A stretch of 64,000 nucleotides of DNA from a bacterium (GTDB lineage: Bacteria; Myxococcota_A; Bradymonadia; UBA7976; UBA1532). Position numbers and translations under genes: made by a program. Position 1 is the stretch's first letter; each line of letters starts with the position of its first letter. The notes beneath the pieces are model-generated. The model had not been told where the DNA came from, ran no database searches, and saw nothing but the letters and a program-made list of their open reading frames with translations. Positions 25,685 through 34,807 of this stretch are shown here, one piece after another. The DNA is taken from positions 91,634 through 155,633 of the forward strand of contig JAUHXC010000025.1 of NCBI GenBank assembly GCA_030427205.1, given 5' to 3'.

Positions 25685-27121
25685 ATGACCCATGACCCGC
25701 GCCGGGCGGAGTTCGGTGACTTCCAGACGCCGCTGCCGCTCGCCCGCGCGGTCTGCCGACGGCTGGCCGACGGCCCCGCGCCGGATGTGATCATCGAGCC
25801 CACCTGCGGCGACGGCACCTTCTTGAAGGCCGCCGCCGAGATCTGGCCCGGCAGCCGTCGAGTCGGCTTCGAGATCGACGCCGCGCACCGGCGCAACGCC
25901 AGCGCCGCGGATCCCGCCGCAGAGATCCGGGCGGGCGACGCCTTCACGCTCGACTGGGCGACGGTCTTCGCCGAACACACCCCGCCGGGCGCGCGCCTGC
26001 TGGTCTTGGGCAACCCCCCGTGGGTCACCAGCGCCGGCGTGGGCGCCCTCGGCGGGCAGAACCGCCCCGCGCGCAGCAACCCGGGCCTCAGCGGCCTCGA
26101 CGCGCTGACCGGGCGCAGCAACTTCGACGTCTCCGAGTGGCTGACCCTGCGCTGGCTGGCGGCGCTGGCCGCGCTGCCCGGGGACGGCCATCGCCTGGCG
26201 CTGCTGCTCAAGACGGCGACAATCCGCCGGGTGCTGAGCCACCACTGGGGCCAAGGCCTGCCGATCGTCGGGCGGCAATACGGCATCGACGCGCGCCGCG
26301 CGTTCGGCGCGGCGGTGCACGCCGGCCTGCTCGACGCGCGGCCGGCGCCCGCGCCGCTCGACTGCCCGACGCACCCCGACCTCGACGCGCCGGCCGCGGG
26401 TGGCTTCGGCTGGCGGGATGGCACGCTGGTCGCCGATGCCGCGGCCTGGGATCGAGCGCGAGGTTTCCTCGGCGGCGGGCGCCGCTGGCGCTCGGGCATC
26501 AAGCACGACTGCGCGCGGGTCTTCGAACTGCGCCCGCGGGATCCGGCCGATCCCGCCGCCGGCTGGCGCAACGGCTTCGGTGAACCGGTCGACCTCGAGC
26601 CGGACGTCGTCTACCCGCTGATGAAGAGCGCCGACGTCGCCCGCGCTCGCCCGCCGCGGCGCGCGCTGGTGATGCCGCAGACGACCGCCACCGCCGATCC
26701 GGCCGCGCTCGCCGAGCGCGCCCCGCGGGCCTGGGCCTACCTGCAGCGGCACGGCGAGCGGCTCGACCGCCGGCGCAGCGCCATCTATCGCAACCGCCCG
26801 CGGTTCTCGGTGTTCGGCGTCGGCCCGTACAGCTTCGCGCCGTTCAAGGTGGCGGTGTCGGGCCTCTACAAAGCGGTGCGGTTCACGGTCGTGGGCCCGC
26901 TGCGCGGCCGGCCGGTGATGTTCGACGACACCGTCTACATGCTGCCCTGCGCCGATCGGGCCGAGGCCGACGCTATCGCCGCAGCGCTCGACAGCCCGCG
27001 CGGGCGGGACGTCATCGCGGCCCTGAGCTTCCCCGAGGCCAAGCGGCCGATCACCGCCGCCCAGCTCGGGCTCATCGATCTCGACGCGCTGCGCGCCGAG
27101 TCAGCGTCGACGGGATCCTGA
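25685..27121 (+). CDS. Orphan N6-adenine DNA methyltransferase-like protein
   Basis: The 478-aa protein begins with GDFQTPLPLA, the amino-terminal motif common in type IIG and BREX-like adenine methylases. SAM motif I is EPTCGDGTFL (38-47) and the amino-methyltransferase motif IV is NPPW (110-113). The C-terminal half (about 300-478) looks like a target-recognition domain (NRPRFSVFGVGPYSFAPFKVAVSG). It starts one base after the rRNA methyltransferase stop, so it is in the same operon. No nuclease, helicase or other defence gene is nearby. It could be a solitary DNA methylase or a restriction-free remnant. Confidence 0.8.
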   Translation: MTHDPRRAEFGDFQTPLPLARAVCRRLADGPAPDVIIEPTCGDGTFLKAAAEIWPGSRRVGFEIDAAHRRNASAADPAAEIRAGDAFTLDWATVFAEHTPPGARLLVLGNPPWVTSAGVGALGGQNRPARSNPGLSGLDALTGRSNFDVSEWLTLRWLAALAALPGDGHRLALLLKTATIRRVLSHHWGQGLPIVGRQYGIDARRAFGAAVHAGLLDARPAPAPLDCPTHPDLDAPAAGGFGWRDGTLVADAAAWDRARGFLGGGRRWRSGIKHDCARVFELRPRDPADPAAGWRNGFGEPVDLEPDVVYPLMKSADVARARPPRRALVMPQTTATADPAALAERAPRAWAYLQRHGERLDRRRSAIYRNRPRFSVFGVGPYSFAPFKVAVSGLYKAVRFTVVGPLRGRPVMFDDTVYMLPCADRAEADAIAAALDSPRGRDVIAALSFPEAKRPITAAQLGLIDLDALRAESASTGS

Positions 27122-27128
27122 CGTCGGA

Positions 27129-27917
27129 TCAGCGTCCGGGCAGGATCGGCGCCTCCCGCGGCGCGCCCAGCAGCGTAGCGAGGCCATCGAGCAGGCGCGG
27201 CCCGACCTCGACGGCGTCGGCGGCCTGCTTCCAGACGGCCCAGCGCGCGCCGCAGCTGCGGACCATCCACCGCTGGACCTGAGCGTCGTCGACCCCGGCG
27301 CACTTGGGATCGGCCAGCCGCCAGGCGTCCAACGCCGCCGCGACATCCGCCGCCCGGGTGAAGCCGCCCTCCGCTACCCGCCGCGCCAGATCGGCCACCG
27401 GCTCGGGCGGTCGATGCAACAACGCGAGCAGCAGGCGCCCGAGCGCCGCGACGTCGTCCTCGGGCGTCGCGCCACGGGCCACGCTCAGCGCCGTATCGAG
27501 CACCGTCGCGCCGCCGGCATAGCAGATGGCCACCCGCCGGGCGTCGATGGCGCCGTGGGTCGCCCCCTGCCCGTGCAGGACGGCGAGGCCCGCCGCCGCC
27601 TGGGCCGCGGCGCGCAGGACCACCGGCAGCGGCAGACCGGGTCGCCCGGCGCGGGCCAGCCGGTCGCGCAGGCGAGACAGCGACTCGCGCGGTTCGAGGG
27701 CGGTGAGCACATGCGGATGCTCATCCACCGTGGCCAGGCCCAGCGTCCGGCTCAGGTGCGGGTGCCGCAGACCACGCAGCGCGCCGATGGCCTCGACCGC
27801 GGCCGGCTCGACCCGATGGGCCAGACAGACGCCGTTGAGCCCTCGGCCGGGCCGGCGGGCGAGCCAGGTGCGGACCCCCCCACGGGGCGCGACCGGCCGC
27901 AGCAACGGTGAACCCAT
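27129..27917 (-). CDS. Kinase-fold pseudokinase
   Basis: The 262-aa protein keeps the outline of a Hanks kinase: alpha-C region LRGLRHPHLSRTLGL, hinge ALEPRESLSRL, alpha-E LRAAAQAAAGLAVLHGQG, and a C-lobe with DVAALGRLLLALL. The chemistry is gone. HRDLKPxN is replaced by HGAIDARR (121-128; catalytic Asp to Ala, Asn to Arg), DFG by DTA (141-143), and no VAIK lysine or glycine loop is visible. ATG 27917 is preceded by GAGGGGG. It is probably a binding scaffold or allosteric regulator. It converges on the methyltransferase gene with 7 bases between, and lies 82 bases downstream of the PQQ-like lipoprotein. Confidence 0.75.
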   Translation of the reverse strand: MGSPLLRPVAPRGGVRTWLARRPGRGLNGVCLAHRVEPAAVEAIGALRGLRHPHLSRTLGLATVDEHPHVLTALEPRESLSRLRDRLARAGRPGLPLPVVLRAAAQAAAGLAVLHGQGATHGAIDARRVAICYAGGATVLDTALSVARGATPEDDVAALGRLLLALLHRPPEPVADLARRVAEGGFTRAADVAAALDAWRLADPKCAGVDDAQVQRWMVRSCGARWAVWKQAADAVEVGPRLLDGLATLLGAPREAPILPGR

Positions 27918-27999
27918 CGTGCTTCCCCCTCGCAGAGGGCCAATCATGCCACGGGGCGCCGCCGAAACCACGCCCGCCGCCGCGCCGCCGCTCGGGATT

Positions 28000-29532
28000 T
28001 CACGGCGCGCGCCAGGCGGTGAAGCCGCCGACGACCGCGCGCGGCGCCTTGAACATGCTGAAGCCATGGCCGGCGAAGAGCCACTCGCCGGTGGCGGTGA
28101 CCCCGGCCGCCGCGCTCTCGCCGAGCGTCGCCTGCCAGACAATCGACCCGTCGGCGCGGTCGAGGGCGTGCACCATGCCCCGCACGGTCGTCAACCAGAC
28201 CAGATCGCCGGTGACCGAGACCGCCCCGAACGAGGGCGCCGGCAGCGGCGTCTGCCAGACCGTATCGCCGGTCGCGGTGTCGAGCGCAAAGGCCACCGCG
28301 GTATTGGCGTCGCTGTTGAAGTTGAGCGCGTCGGCCCACTGATTCGAGGTGACGAAGACCCGCCCGTCGGCCACCGCCGCCGAGACCATGATGCCGCCGA
28401 GCGGGCTGCCCTCGGGCAGCGCCCGGGCCCACACCGTCTCGCCGGTGGCCCGGTCGAGCACCGAATAGACCCCGGCTTTGTCCCCGACTCCGACGACCGG
28501 CCGGCCGTCGATCTCGAACAGGTTGGGCGTCGCCCCGACATCGGCGTCCGGGCCCTGGGGCGGCGGGCGGAAGACGACGTAGACGTCGCCTTCGGTGAAC
28601 TGCCGGTGCCAAACCAGCTCACCGGTCGTCATGTCCAGCGCGAGCAGGGCGTCGCTGTACGGGCTCGCCGGCTCTTCGTAGCTGTTGCCGGTGCCGATAT
28701 AGCCGATGCCGGTCTGCGTATCGATGACCGCCGACGACCACACCGAGACCCCCGCGCCGCTCGTCTCGTCGTCGGCCGTGGTCCAGAAGCGCCAGACCTC
28801 TTCGCCGGTCGCCGCGTCGTAGGCCACCACGCTGCCGCGGAACGTATAGTCGTCCTGCACCTGGGCCAGCTCGACCCCCGAGACGCCGATGACGACGAGC
28901 GCACGCTCGGCCCCCTCGAAGATCGTCGGCGTGCCGAAGAGGCTGGTGGCGGCGTGGTCGTGCACGGCGATCCGCCAGCGGCTGTCGCCGGTGTCCCGGC
29001 CGAGCGCCACCAGATCGCCGCCGCCCGTCGCCGCATAGACCGAATCTTCGTGCACCGTGATCGACGCGTTGACCGCGTGCGCGTCACCGAGCGCGGCCGA
29101 CCAGCGGACGGCGCCGGTCGTCGCCTGCAGCGCGACCACCCGGCCATCCCACAGGCCGGTGTACACCCAACCGTCGAGCACGATCGGCGTGCTCGTCGCG
29201 CCCGGGCCGTCGATGGACCAGACCGGCGCGAGGCCCTGTACCCGCTGCGCGTGCAGCGTGCGATCGTCGAGTCGCGCGCGGCTGTTCGCCGAGTCAGCCG
29301 TCCACCGGGGCCAATCCGGCGGCGGCGCGAGCGGCTGCGCCATATCGGCCGCCGCTGCCATATCGACCGCCATGTCGGCCGGCGTATCGACCGCCATGTC
29401 GACCGCCGCGTCGAGCGGCGCGATCGCGTCGGGCGCGACGCCCCCGGGCTCGTCGTCGCAGCCGAGCGAAGTCATCCCGACCAGCAGCCAGACGATCGCC
29501 GCCGGACCCATCTCGAAGCGCACCCCTCGCAT
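28000..29532 (-). CDS. PQQ-like beta-propeller lipoprotein
   Basis: The 510-aa protein has a signal ending in TSLGC (Cys25) and a stalk of Asp/Met/Ala/Val repeats (AVDMAVDTPADMAVDMA). Eight-blade-type quinoprotein repeats follow (WVYTGLWDGRVVALQATTGAVRW, GEEVWRFWTTADDE, GTGNSYEEPASPYSDALLALD, GDTVWQTPLP). Many such proteins do not bind PQQ, and no cytochrome domain is present, so a structural or sensory propeller is as likely as an alcohol dehydrogenase. GAGGGGG lies 5 bases before ATG 29532. It may share a transcript with the pseudokinase. Confidence 0.82.
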   Translation of the reverse strand: MRGVRFEMGPAAIVWLLVGMTSLGCDDEPGGVAPDAIAPLDAAVDMAVDTPADMAVDMAAAADMAQPLAPPPDWPRWTADSANSRARLDDRTLHAQRVQGLAPVWSIDGPGATSTPIVLDGWVYTGLWDGRVVALQATTGAVRWSAALGDAHAVNASITVHEDSVYAATGGGDLVALGRDTGDSRWRIAVHDHAATSLFGTPTIFEGAERALVVIGVSGVELAQVQDDYTFRGSVVAYDAATGEEVWRFWTTADDETSGAGVSVWSSAVIDTQTGIGYIGTGNSYEEPASPYSDALLALDMTTGELVWHRQFTEGDVYVVFRPPPQGPDADVGATPNLFEIDGRPVVGVGDKAGVYSVLDRATGETVWARALPEGSPLGGIMVSAAVADGRVFVTSNQWADALNFNSDANTAVAFALDTATGDTVWQTPLPAPSFGAVSVTGDLVWLTTVRGMVHALDRADGSIVWQATLGESAAAGVTATGEWLFAGHGFSMFKAPRAVVGGFTAWRAP

Positions 29533-29640
29533 GACATCCCCCTCGTTTGGAGGGTGAAGCATGCGAGGTCGGCGGCCTGCATCGCAAGCGCCCGGGCACC
29601 GTATCCGCAGCGCTGACGGGGCGTCAGCGCCGACCGCGCG

Positions 29641-30243
29641 TCAGCGGGCCCACGCCGCGGCGAAGCCGGTGCGGGCGCCGACGAGCACTTCGGGCTCATC
29701 GGGCAGATCCACGGACCCCAGATCCCCCGGCTCGCGGCTCACCCGTCGCCCGCGGGTATCGACGGCGACTTGCCGCAGCCGACGGGAGAACGCGCCGCGC
29801 ACTTCGTCGCATCGGCGAAACCAGAGCCAGCCCGGCATCAGCTCGAGCGGCGCGCCATGGTCGACCTCGAGCCAGCGCAGCTCCCCGCGGGCGACCACCA
29901 GCGTGGCCAGGCGGCGATGCAGCCCGTCGACCCGGGTCACTTCGTAGATCCGGGCGCCCCGGCGGGGCTCGAAGTCGGCGGTCATCACCGGCTGGATCAC
30001 GGCCGGCAGCGCGAACTGTCGGCAGAGGGAGGCGGTCGGGACCGGCTCGAGGTCGTCGGGTGCCATGTAGAAGTCGCCGTCGGGCCAGCGGCCGTCGAAC
30101 CACTCCCAGCGATGGGTGCGGCCGTCTTCGCTCTCGTGCAGCCCGAACCGTCCCATCATCCTTCCCAGTGAGTTGCGCAGCGTCGCGGCGTGTGCGCGCG
30201 ATGGGATCCCCGGACCCACCGGTTGCGCGGGTCGATTCAACAT
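29641..30243 (-). CDS. Hypothetical protein
   Basis: The 200-aa soluble protein has no signal peptide or TM segment. It is Trp/Arg/Asp-rich (RTHRWEWFDGRWPDGDFYMAP; GWLWFRRCDEVRGAF) with apparently mixed alpha/beta structure. I do not recognise a family. Two starts are possible: ATG 30243, with GGAG 10 bases upstream, or ATG 30159/30156, which sit almost on top of GGGAAGG. The longer form is given. A region of 270 bases without a gene lies upstream. Confidence 0.5.
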   Translation of the reverse strand: MLNRPAQPVGPGIPSRAHAATLRNSLGRMMGRFGLHESEDGRTHRWEWFDGRWPDGDFYMAPDDLEPVPTASLCRQFALPAVIQPVMTADFEPRRGARIYEVTRVDGLHRRLATLVVARGELRWLEVDHGAPLELMPGWLWFRRCDEVRGAFSRRLRQVAVDTRGRRVSREPGDLGSVDLPDEPEVLVGARTGFAAAWAR

Positions 30244-30513
30244 TTTCCGTTCACTCCTGCACACGCCGGAGGGCACGCCCATGGCATGGCTGTGTATGGC
30301 ATCAGGTGGCATCTTTCAAAATCGCATCGAATGGCGCCCGCCCGGTTCGAGCGTCGCCGGCGCGTCGCGCCGCGGCGGGAGAGACTGACATCTCACCCAT
30401 CATCGACGCACTGTCCAATCTATCACATATGGCTGGCCCGAAGACGGCTGGCAACGGAATGATATGCCCGAGACATTTTCCCACCGCGCCCTGCCCGGCG
30501 GTGGGATGCCGCG
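30244..30513. other. Intergenic region, less GC-rich
   Basis: No gene is seen. Several GGCATGG/GGCATC words cluster at 30281-30315. CCCACCG (30480-30486) can pair with CGGTGGG (30499-30505) just after the stop of the FHA gene, but no T-run follows on the minus strand, so it is not called a terminator. Confidence 0.5.
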
Positions 30514-31455
30514 TCAGCCATCGACCTCGATGATCTTCACGTCGCGCACGCCGAGGCGGCGCCCCGTCGGCTTGCCCCGGCGCTCGATGATGTCGGCGTA
30601 GTCGGTGAAGCCCACCGTCGCGACCTGGTTGCGCGAGCGGTGCACCAGCACGTTGAGATAGTTGGTGTCGGTGCCCATCTGGCGGGCGAGCACCGCCGGC
30701 GCGAGCCAACCCTGCTCGGCCTCCGGGCGCTCGACCTCGCGGTCGGCGACGCGCTGTCGGGCCAAGAGCCACCACAGCTCGTGGTGCCGGCTCGGCGGCA
30801 GCGTGATCCGCGCCCCGTCGCGCACGAACGTCGGCCGGATGTTCTCCATCGTGCTCGGCACCCGCAACTCGAGCGACCACGACGCGAGCCGACCCAGGCC
30901 CTGATGGGTGTGCATGCCACCCGCGCCGGGCAGGGTGATGGTCCAGGTCTGCTTGCCCGCCTTGAGGCGCTGACCGTGCTCGATGGGCTCGCTCTGGTCG
31001 GGCTCGGCGGTGTAGGGCCGGACGCGCCAGCCGTCGAGATCGCGGAATACGGCGATCTCGGCCCGGCTCTCGTCGGGCAGCAGCAGCATGTCTCCGCTGG
31101 CCACCCGCAGCTCGCCCTGGCTGTTGGTCGCAGCCGCGGGTGGCGGCGCGATGTCGCGCACCCGCCAGGTCGAGCGGCCGAAGCCGAGCAGGGTGTCCTT
31201 GGTGATCGCCTTGGACTCGTCGAACTTCAGGCGATGGCTGTCGACCGACGTGCCGTTCGAACTGCCCAGGTCGCGGATCAACCAGGTGCCGTTGCGGCGG
31301 TCCCAGAAGATCGCGGCGTGCACCGACGAGACCTGGCGATCGCTCTGCGCATCGCCGCAGATGTTGAGCCCGCCCACCATGCGCCGGCCGACGAGTGTAT
31401 TGCAGGTCCACTGCAGGACCCGATCGGGATCGGCTTCACTGACCAGGGTCGGCAT
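30514..31455 (-). CDS. FHA-domain regulator with C-terminal winged helix (copy A)
   Basis: The 313-aa protein has an N-terminal FHA domain at about residues 17-105: VSSVHAAIFW gives the Ser-His pair and LGSSNGT is the phosphothreonine-loop motif. A second beta-rich segment is followed by a C-terminal region like an OmpR/PhoB-type winged helix (ELWWLLARQRV..., LAPAVLARQMGTDTNYLNVLVHRSRNQV). FHA domains bind phospho-Thr, so it is a likely read-out of the kinase whose 3' end it overlaps by 20 bases. GGAGG is 6 bases before the ATG. DNA binding is inferred. Confidence 0.82.
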   Translation of the reverse strand: MPTLVSEADPDRVLQWTCNTLVGRRMVGGLNICGDAQSDRQVSSVHAAIFWDRRNGTWLIRDLGSSNGTSVDSHRLKFDESKAITKDTLLGFGRSTWRVRDIAPPPAAATNSQGELRVASGDMLLLPDESRAEIAVFRDLDGWRVRPYTAEPDQSEPIEHGQRLKAGKQTWTITLPGAGGMHTHQGLGRLASWSLELRVPSTMENIRPTFVRDGARITLPPSRHHELWWLLARQRVADREVERPEAEQGWLAPAVLARQMGTDTNYLNVLVHRSRNQVATVGFTDYADIIERRGKPTGRRLGVRDVKIIEVDG

Positions 31456-34147
31456 CGTCTTCCTCCATCTCGGGGGGCACCGGGGGTACCGTCTCGGTGG
31501 TCGGCCACGAGCGGACGAGCCGCAGGCCGATGTGCGCGCGTGAATTCGGCGGCGCGGCGAAGCGGCTCGCACCCGAGACCAGGTTGCGCGGCGTGAACCA
31601 CGCGCAGCCCCGGGTCATGCGCAGATTCGAGCGCCGGGTGGCGGACGCGATGATGCTCGGCAGGTCCAGATGACCGTCCGGGGGCGGGCCATCGGGTCCC
31701 CACCCGTCCAAGCACCATGTCAGCCCGTTGCTGACCATCCAGCGCACACCGTGCACGGTCTCGTCGACGGTCTGCATGTCGATCGGTACCGGCAACAGCA
31801 AATCGGACATACCACCAGGATACAACCACTCCGGCTCGAGGTGATTGCCCCACGGCAGGCGCCGGTCATCGCCGCAGCGGGCGACCTTCTCGAACTCCCA
31901 CTCGGACGGCAGCCGCCACGGCACACCATCCCGAGCCGCGCGCCACATCGCGTAGTGCATGGCGTCGAACCACGAGATCCCGGCCACCGGCCACTTGTGC
32001 ACGTCCGCGAGTGTCGCCAGCCGGCGGCCTGCCATGCCCCCGTCGTAGGTGATGACAAAGTGATCACCGTCGAAGTGATACCCCGGCATCGTGGGCGGGT
32101 GTCGACCCGAGCGATCACGTTTGCCAGGCACCCGCAGCAAGGCTTCAGCCCATTGACCGCGCCGGACCAGATCGTCGAGATACTCGAGGTACTCGCCATG
32201 AGTCACCGGATCGCGCTGCATCACGAACCCGTCGATCCAGACCCGACGCCGGGGCGGCGCATCACACGCGAAGCGCTCACCGCCCAGACTGCACCAGCCC
32301 GAGGTGATGAAGACCTCACGGGTCGGCACGAGTTCGCCCACGAGGGGCAGCTTCACGGCGGGCACCGGGCGCTCGCCCGGGCCATCGATGCCCCACTGCT
32401 GCCCACGACCGAGGTGCGCTGGCTGCACGACCGGGCAGTGATCGTCGGCCACGTAACGCAGGACGATCGGGCCGCACTCGACGGCAAAGTCCCCGAGGGC
32501 ACCCACCCCGACCTCGTGGAATTCGCCGACGACCAACTGGCGCTCACGCAGTATCTGACGGGCGACTTCGATGCGCGTGCCGGGTGCGGCGGCCAGCGTC
32601 AGCGTTGCCGTGCCCAGATCGAGCCGTTGCGCACGCCGCAAGACCGCAGCCGGCCACTCGCTCGTGGCGAACGGTACTCCCACCTCGAGTGATCGCATGT
32701 CGACCCGGAGAGACTCGAGGCTCAGCAGGGCGGTGCGCCCGTCCCCTTCGGCGTCGGCCGCCACAAGGCGGTCACAATGCCATTCGACGAGCGCAGCCCA
32801 GCCCTCGGCAAGGTCGGGCGCGATCATGACCACTTCCCGCGCCCGCTGAAACCACTGGGCTTCGCGCAGGTCAGCCTCGGTGCGGCGCTCTGCCGCGCGG
32901 TCCTGCAGGGCCCAAACCCGCTCTCGGTGATCGTGCGAGTCGCCATCGTTACGTTCGAGGACAGCGGCTTCCATCTCGAACGCCAACGCCTCGGCGCGCG
33001 CCTTGCGGGCGCGCTCGATCAGCGGACGCGCCTTGCGCAGCAGACGCCGCCCCTGAGCCCGACGCAGCGCCCTGGCGAACGCGTCGCCGTCCATGGGTCG
33101 CTGCGTCGGATCGGGCGACGTCGCCGACAGACACACATCGCAGAACTCGACCAGATCGGCATCCGCCCGCAGGCGGGGATCGGCCAGCGGCCGGCCTCGC
33201 TGAAGCAGACGCAGCGCCTGGCCTCGGCTGGCGTCGCCGTACGGTCGCTCGCCGGTGAGGATGTGATAGAGGATCGCACCGAGGGCATACACATCGGCCG
33301 TCGGCTGAACCCCGATGAGGCCGCCCAGCGCCCGCTCGGGCGCCATGTACGCCGGTACGCCCAGGGGCACATCGCCCGGCTGACCGACCCGCATCAAGTC
33401 GGTGATCGAGCTGTCTTCGTCGAGGCCGAAGCGCTGGCTGAGCCCCCAATCGATCAGGCGCGGCTTCCAGCGAGGCGCATCGTCCGCGTCGGCCGCCCAG
33501 ACCCCTGCGGGACCCGGCCGATCGGCGACCGCCGTGCGCTCGGGCGCCTGCAGCATGATGTTGTCGGGCTTGAGATCGAGGTGGACCAGCCCCTGCCGAT
33601 GGGCGGCGCCGATGCCGACGCTCACATCGTGCAACGCGCGGACGAGCTGCAACCCGGAGAACTGCTCGGGCAGCCGCGCCGGACACTGCGCCGTATCCGC
33701 TTCGGGGCGTTCGTCGTTCTCGTCGGGGCCAGTCGTCCAGTCGTCGGTCTTGAGCCCGAGCACCTTGCGCAGGTCGAGCCCCTCGACCCACTCCATGGCG
33801 ACCCAGACGCCGCCGGCCCACTCGCCGCGGTCGCGGACTTGCACCAGGACCGGATCACGAAACAGCACCTCGGCCGGCACCCGATCGAGGTCGCCATCGG
33901 CCGGGCCCGAGCGATCCCCATCTGTCCGTCGGATGAGCTTGACCGCGGCGGGGCAGCGCAGGACTTCGTCCCACGCCCGGAAGACCTCGCCGGAGCCCCC
34001 GCGGGCGACCGCTTCGATCAGTCGGAATCGGCGACCGCCGACCCGCTCGGGCACCGCAGCTTCATCGTCGCCGGGCGGACTCATGTCCGTCAGGTCGTCG
34101 TCGGGCCCCATCGGCGGGCCGCCACCGCCTCGGCCGCCGCCGTCCAC
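31436..34147 (-). CDS. Ser/Thr kinase fused to SUMF1/FGE-sulfatase-like domain (copy A)
   Basis: The 903-aa protein has an N-terminal kinase domain (about 40-340). Its glycine loop is ARGGSGEVF, the lysine is Lys70 in AAVKL, the catalytic loop is HLDLKPDN with Asp191, DWG replaces DFG (Asp233), and YMAPERA follows. A long helical, Glu/Arg-rich linker (~350-480) and a beta-rich PEGA-like segment lead to a SUMF1/formylglycine-generating-enzyme-like domain (~610-885; WIDGFVMQRDPVTHGEYLEYL, PVAGISWFDAMHYAMW, WRLPSEWEFEKVAR, HIGLRLVRSW). The GTG start at 34147 follows the upstream stop directly; ATG 34111 or 34084 are alternatives. SUMF1-like domains in kinases are usually protein- or ligand-binding C-type-lectin folds, not oxidases. 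Confidence 0.88.
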   Translation of the reverse strand: MDGGGRGGGGPPMGPDDDLTDMSPPGDDEAAVPERVGGRRFRLIEAVARGGSGEVFRAWDEVLRCPAAVKLIRRTDGDRSGPADGDLDRVPAEVLFRDPVLVQVRDRGEWAGGVWVAMEWVEGLDLRKVLGLKTDDWTTGPDENDERPEADTAQCPARLPEQFSGLQLVRALHDVSVGIGAAHRQGLVHLDLKPDNIMLQAPERTAVADRPGPAGVWAADADDAPRWKPRLIDWGLSQRFGLDEDSSITDLMRVGQPGDVPLGVPAYMAPERALGGLIGVQPTADVYALGAILYHILTGERPYGDASRGQALRLLQRGRPLADPRLRADADLVEFCDVCLSATSPDPTQRPMDGDAFARALRRAQGRRLLRKARPLIERARKARAEALAFEMEAAVLERNDGDSHDHRERVWALQDRAAERRTEADLREAQWFQRAREVVMIAPDLAEGWAALVEWHCDRLVAADAEGDGRTALLSLESLRVDMRSLEVGVPFATSEWPAAVLRRAQRLDLGTATLTLAAAPGTRIEVARQILRERQLVVGEFHEVGVGALGDFAVECGPIVLRYVADDHCPVVQPAHLGRGQQWGIDGPGERPVPAVKLPLVGELVPTREVFITSGWCSLGGERFACDAPPRRRVWIDGFVMQRDPVTHGEYLEYLDDLVRRGQWAEALLRVPGKRDRSGRHPPTMPGYHFDGDHFVITYDGGMAGRRLATLADVHKWPVAGISWFDAMHYAMWRAARDGVPWRLPSEWEFEKVARCGDDRRLPWGNHLEPEWLYPGGMSDLLLPVPIDMQTVDETVHGVRWMVSNGLTWCLDGWGPDGPPPDGHLDLPSIIASATRRSNLRMTRGCAWFTPRNLVSGASRFAAPPNSRAHIGLRLVRSWPTTETVPPVPPEMEEDDADPGQ

Positions 34148-34807
34148 TCAGCTGTCCAGTCGGTCGAACCGGGTGCGCTCGGCTTGGAACCAGCCCATCT
34201 GAATCGGGCTCTCGGGACCTTGCTGCTCGGTGGACAGCAGCGTCACCAGAGCCGGCTGCCCGGCGGGCACGTCGTCGTCCACATTGCAGAAGATGTCGTC
34301 GTCGACGACATGCCACCAGTCCATGATCAGGGCGCCGTCGGTGTCGACGTCCATCCGCAGGCCGCGGGTGCCATCGGCGCGCACGTCGTCCGCGTCGCGC
34401 ACCTTGCCCCAACGGGTGAGCCGGCTGCCCTTGGCCCGGAAGACGATCTTCGAAGGGTCGACGTCGATCACGCGCGCCTGCTCGGCGCCCTCGAGCGGAT
34501 AGATCCACAGTTCGAGCGCGCTCTCCCGAGCCAGCTCGGCGGGCCCGACGAGCGAGGCGATCTGCTCCTGGTTGCGCTCCATGTCGAACGTCCAGCCGCC
34601 CACGTCGACCCGGCCGCTGCGCTTGCCAGTCGTGACCAGCACGGCGAGCAGCGGGCCGCTGGGCTTGCTCGGCGGGCTCTTGGCGTAATCGGCGGCCTGC
34701 GCCCCACTGCGGGAGCGATGCATGAGCACCAGGAACTCGGGGAACACCTGCAAGGTGGCGTCCGGATCGAGTCCGGCGAGGAAAGCGGGTCGTTCGGGCA
34801 CGGGCAT
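34148..34807 (-). CDS. Beta-rich hypothetical protein upstream of kinase-SUMF1
   Basis: The 219-aa soluble protein is probably mostly beta (LQVFPEFLVLMHRS, GPLLAVLVTTGKRSGRVDVGG, LMDWWHVVDDD-type strands). No known domain was recognised. It ends on the base before the kinase-SUMF1 GTG, so translation is likely coupled and the product may be a ligand or substrate of that kinase. GGAGG sits very close (2 bases) to ATG 34807. The frame continues upstream into a long antisense frame of the next kinase, which is rejected. Confidence 0.6.
   Translation of the reverse strand: MPVPERPAFLAGLDPDATLQVFPEFLVLMHRSRSGAQAADYAKSPPSKPSGPLLAVLVTTGKRSGRVDVGGWTFDMERNQEQIASLVGPAELARESALELWIYPLEGAEQARVIDVDPSKIVFRAKGSRLTRWGKVRDADDVRADGTRGLRMDVDTDGALIMDWWHVVDDDIFCNVDDDVPAGQPALVTLLSTEQQGPESPIQMGWFQAERTRFDRLDS

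Noticed and set aside
27129..28142. 337-codon form of the pseudokinase from 28142
   Set aside because: The extra N-terminal 75 residues are Arg/Pro-rich shadow sequence overlapping the PQQ-like gene; ATG 27917 has a strong ribosome-binding site.
30480..30505. Intrinsic terminator after the FHA gene
   Set aside because: A 7-bp stem exists but on the minus strand it is followed by AAAATG and not a T-run.
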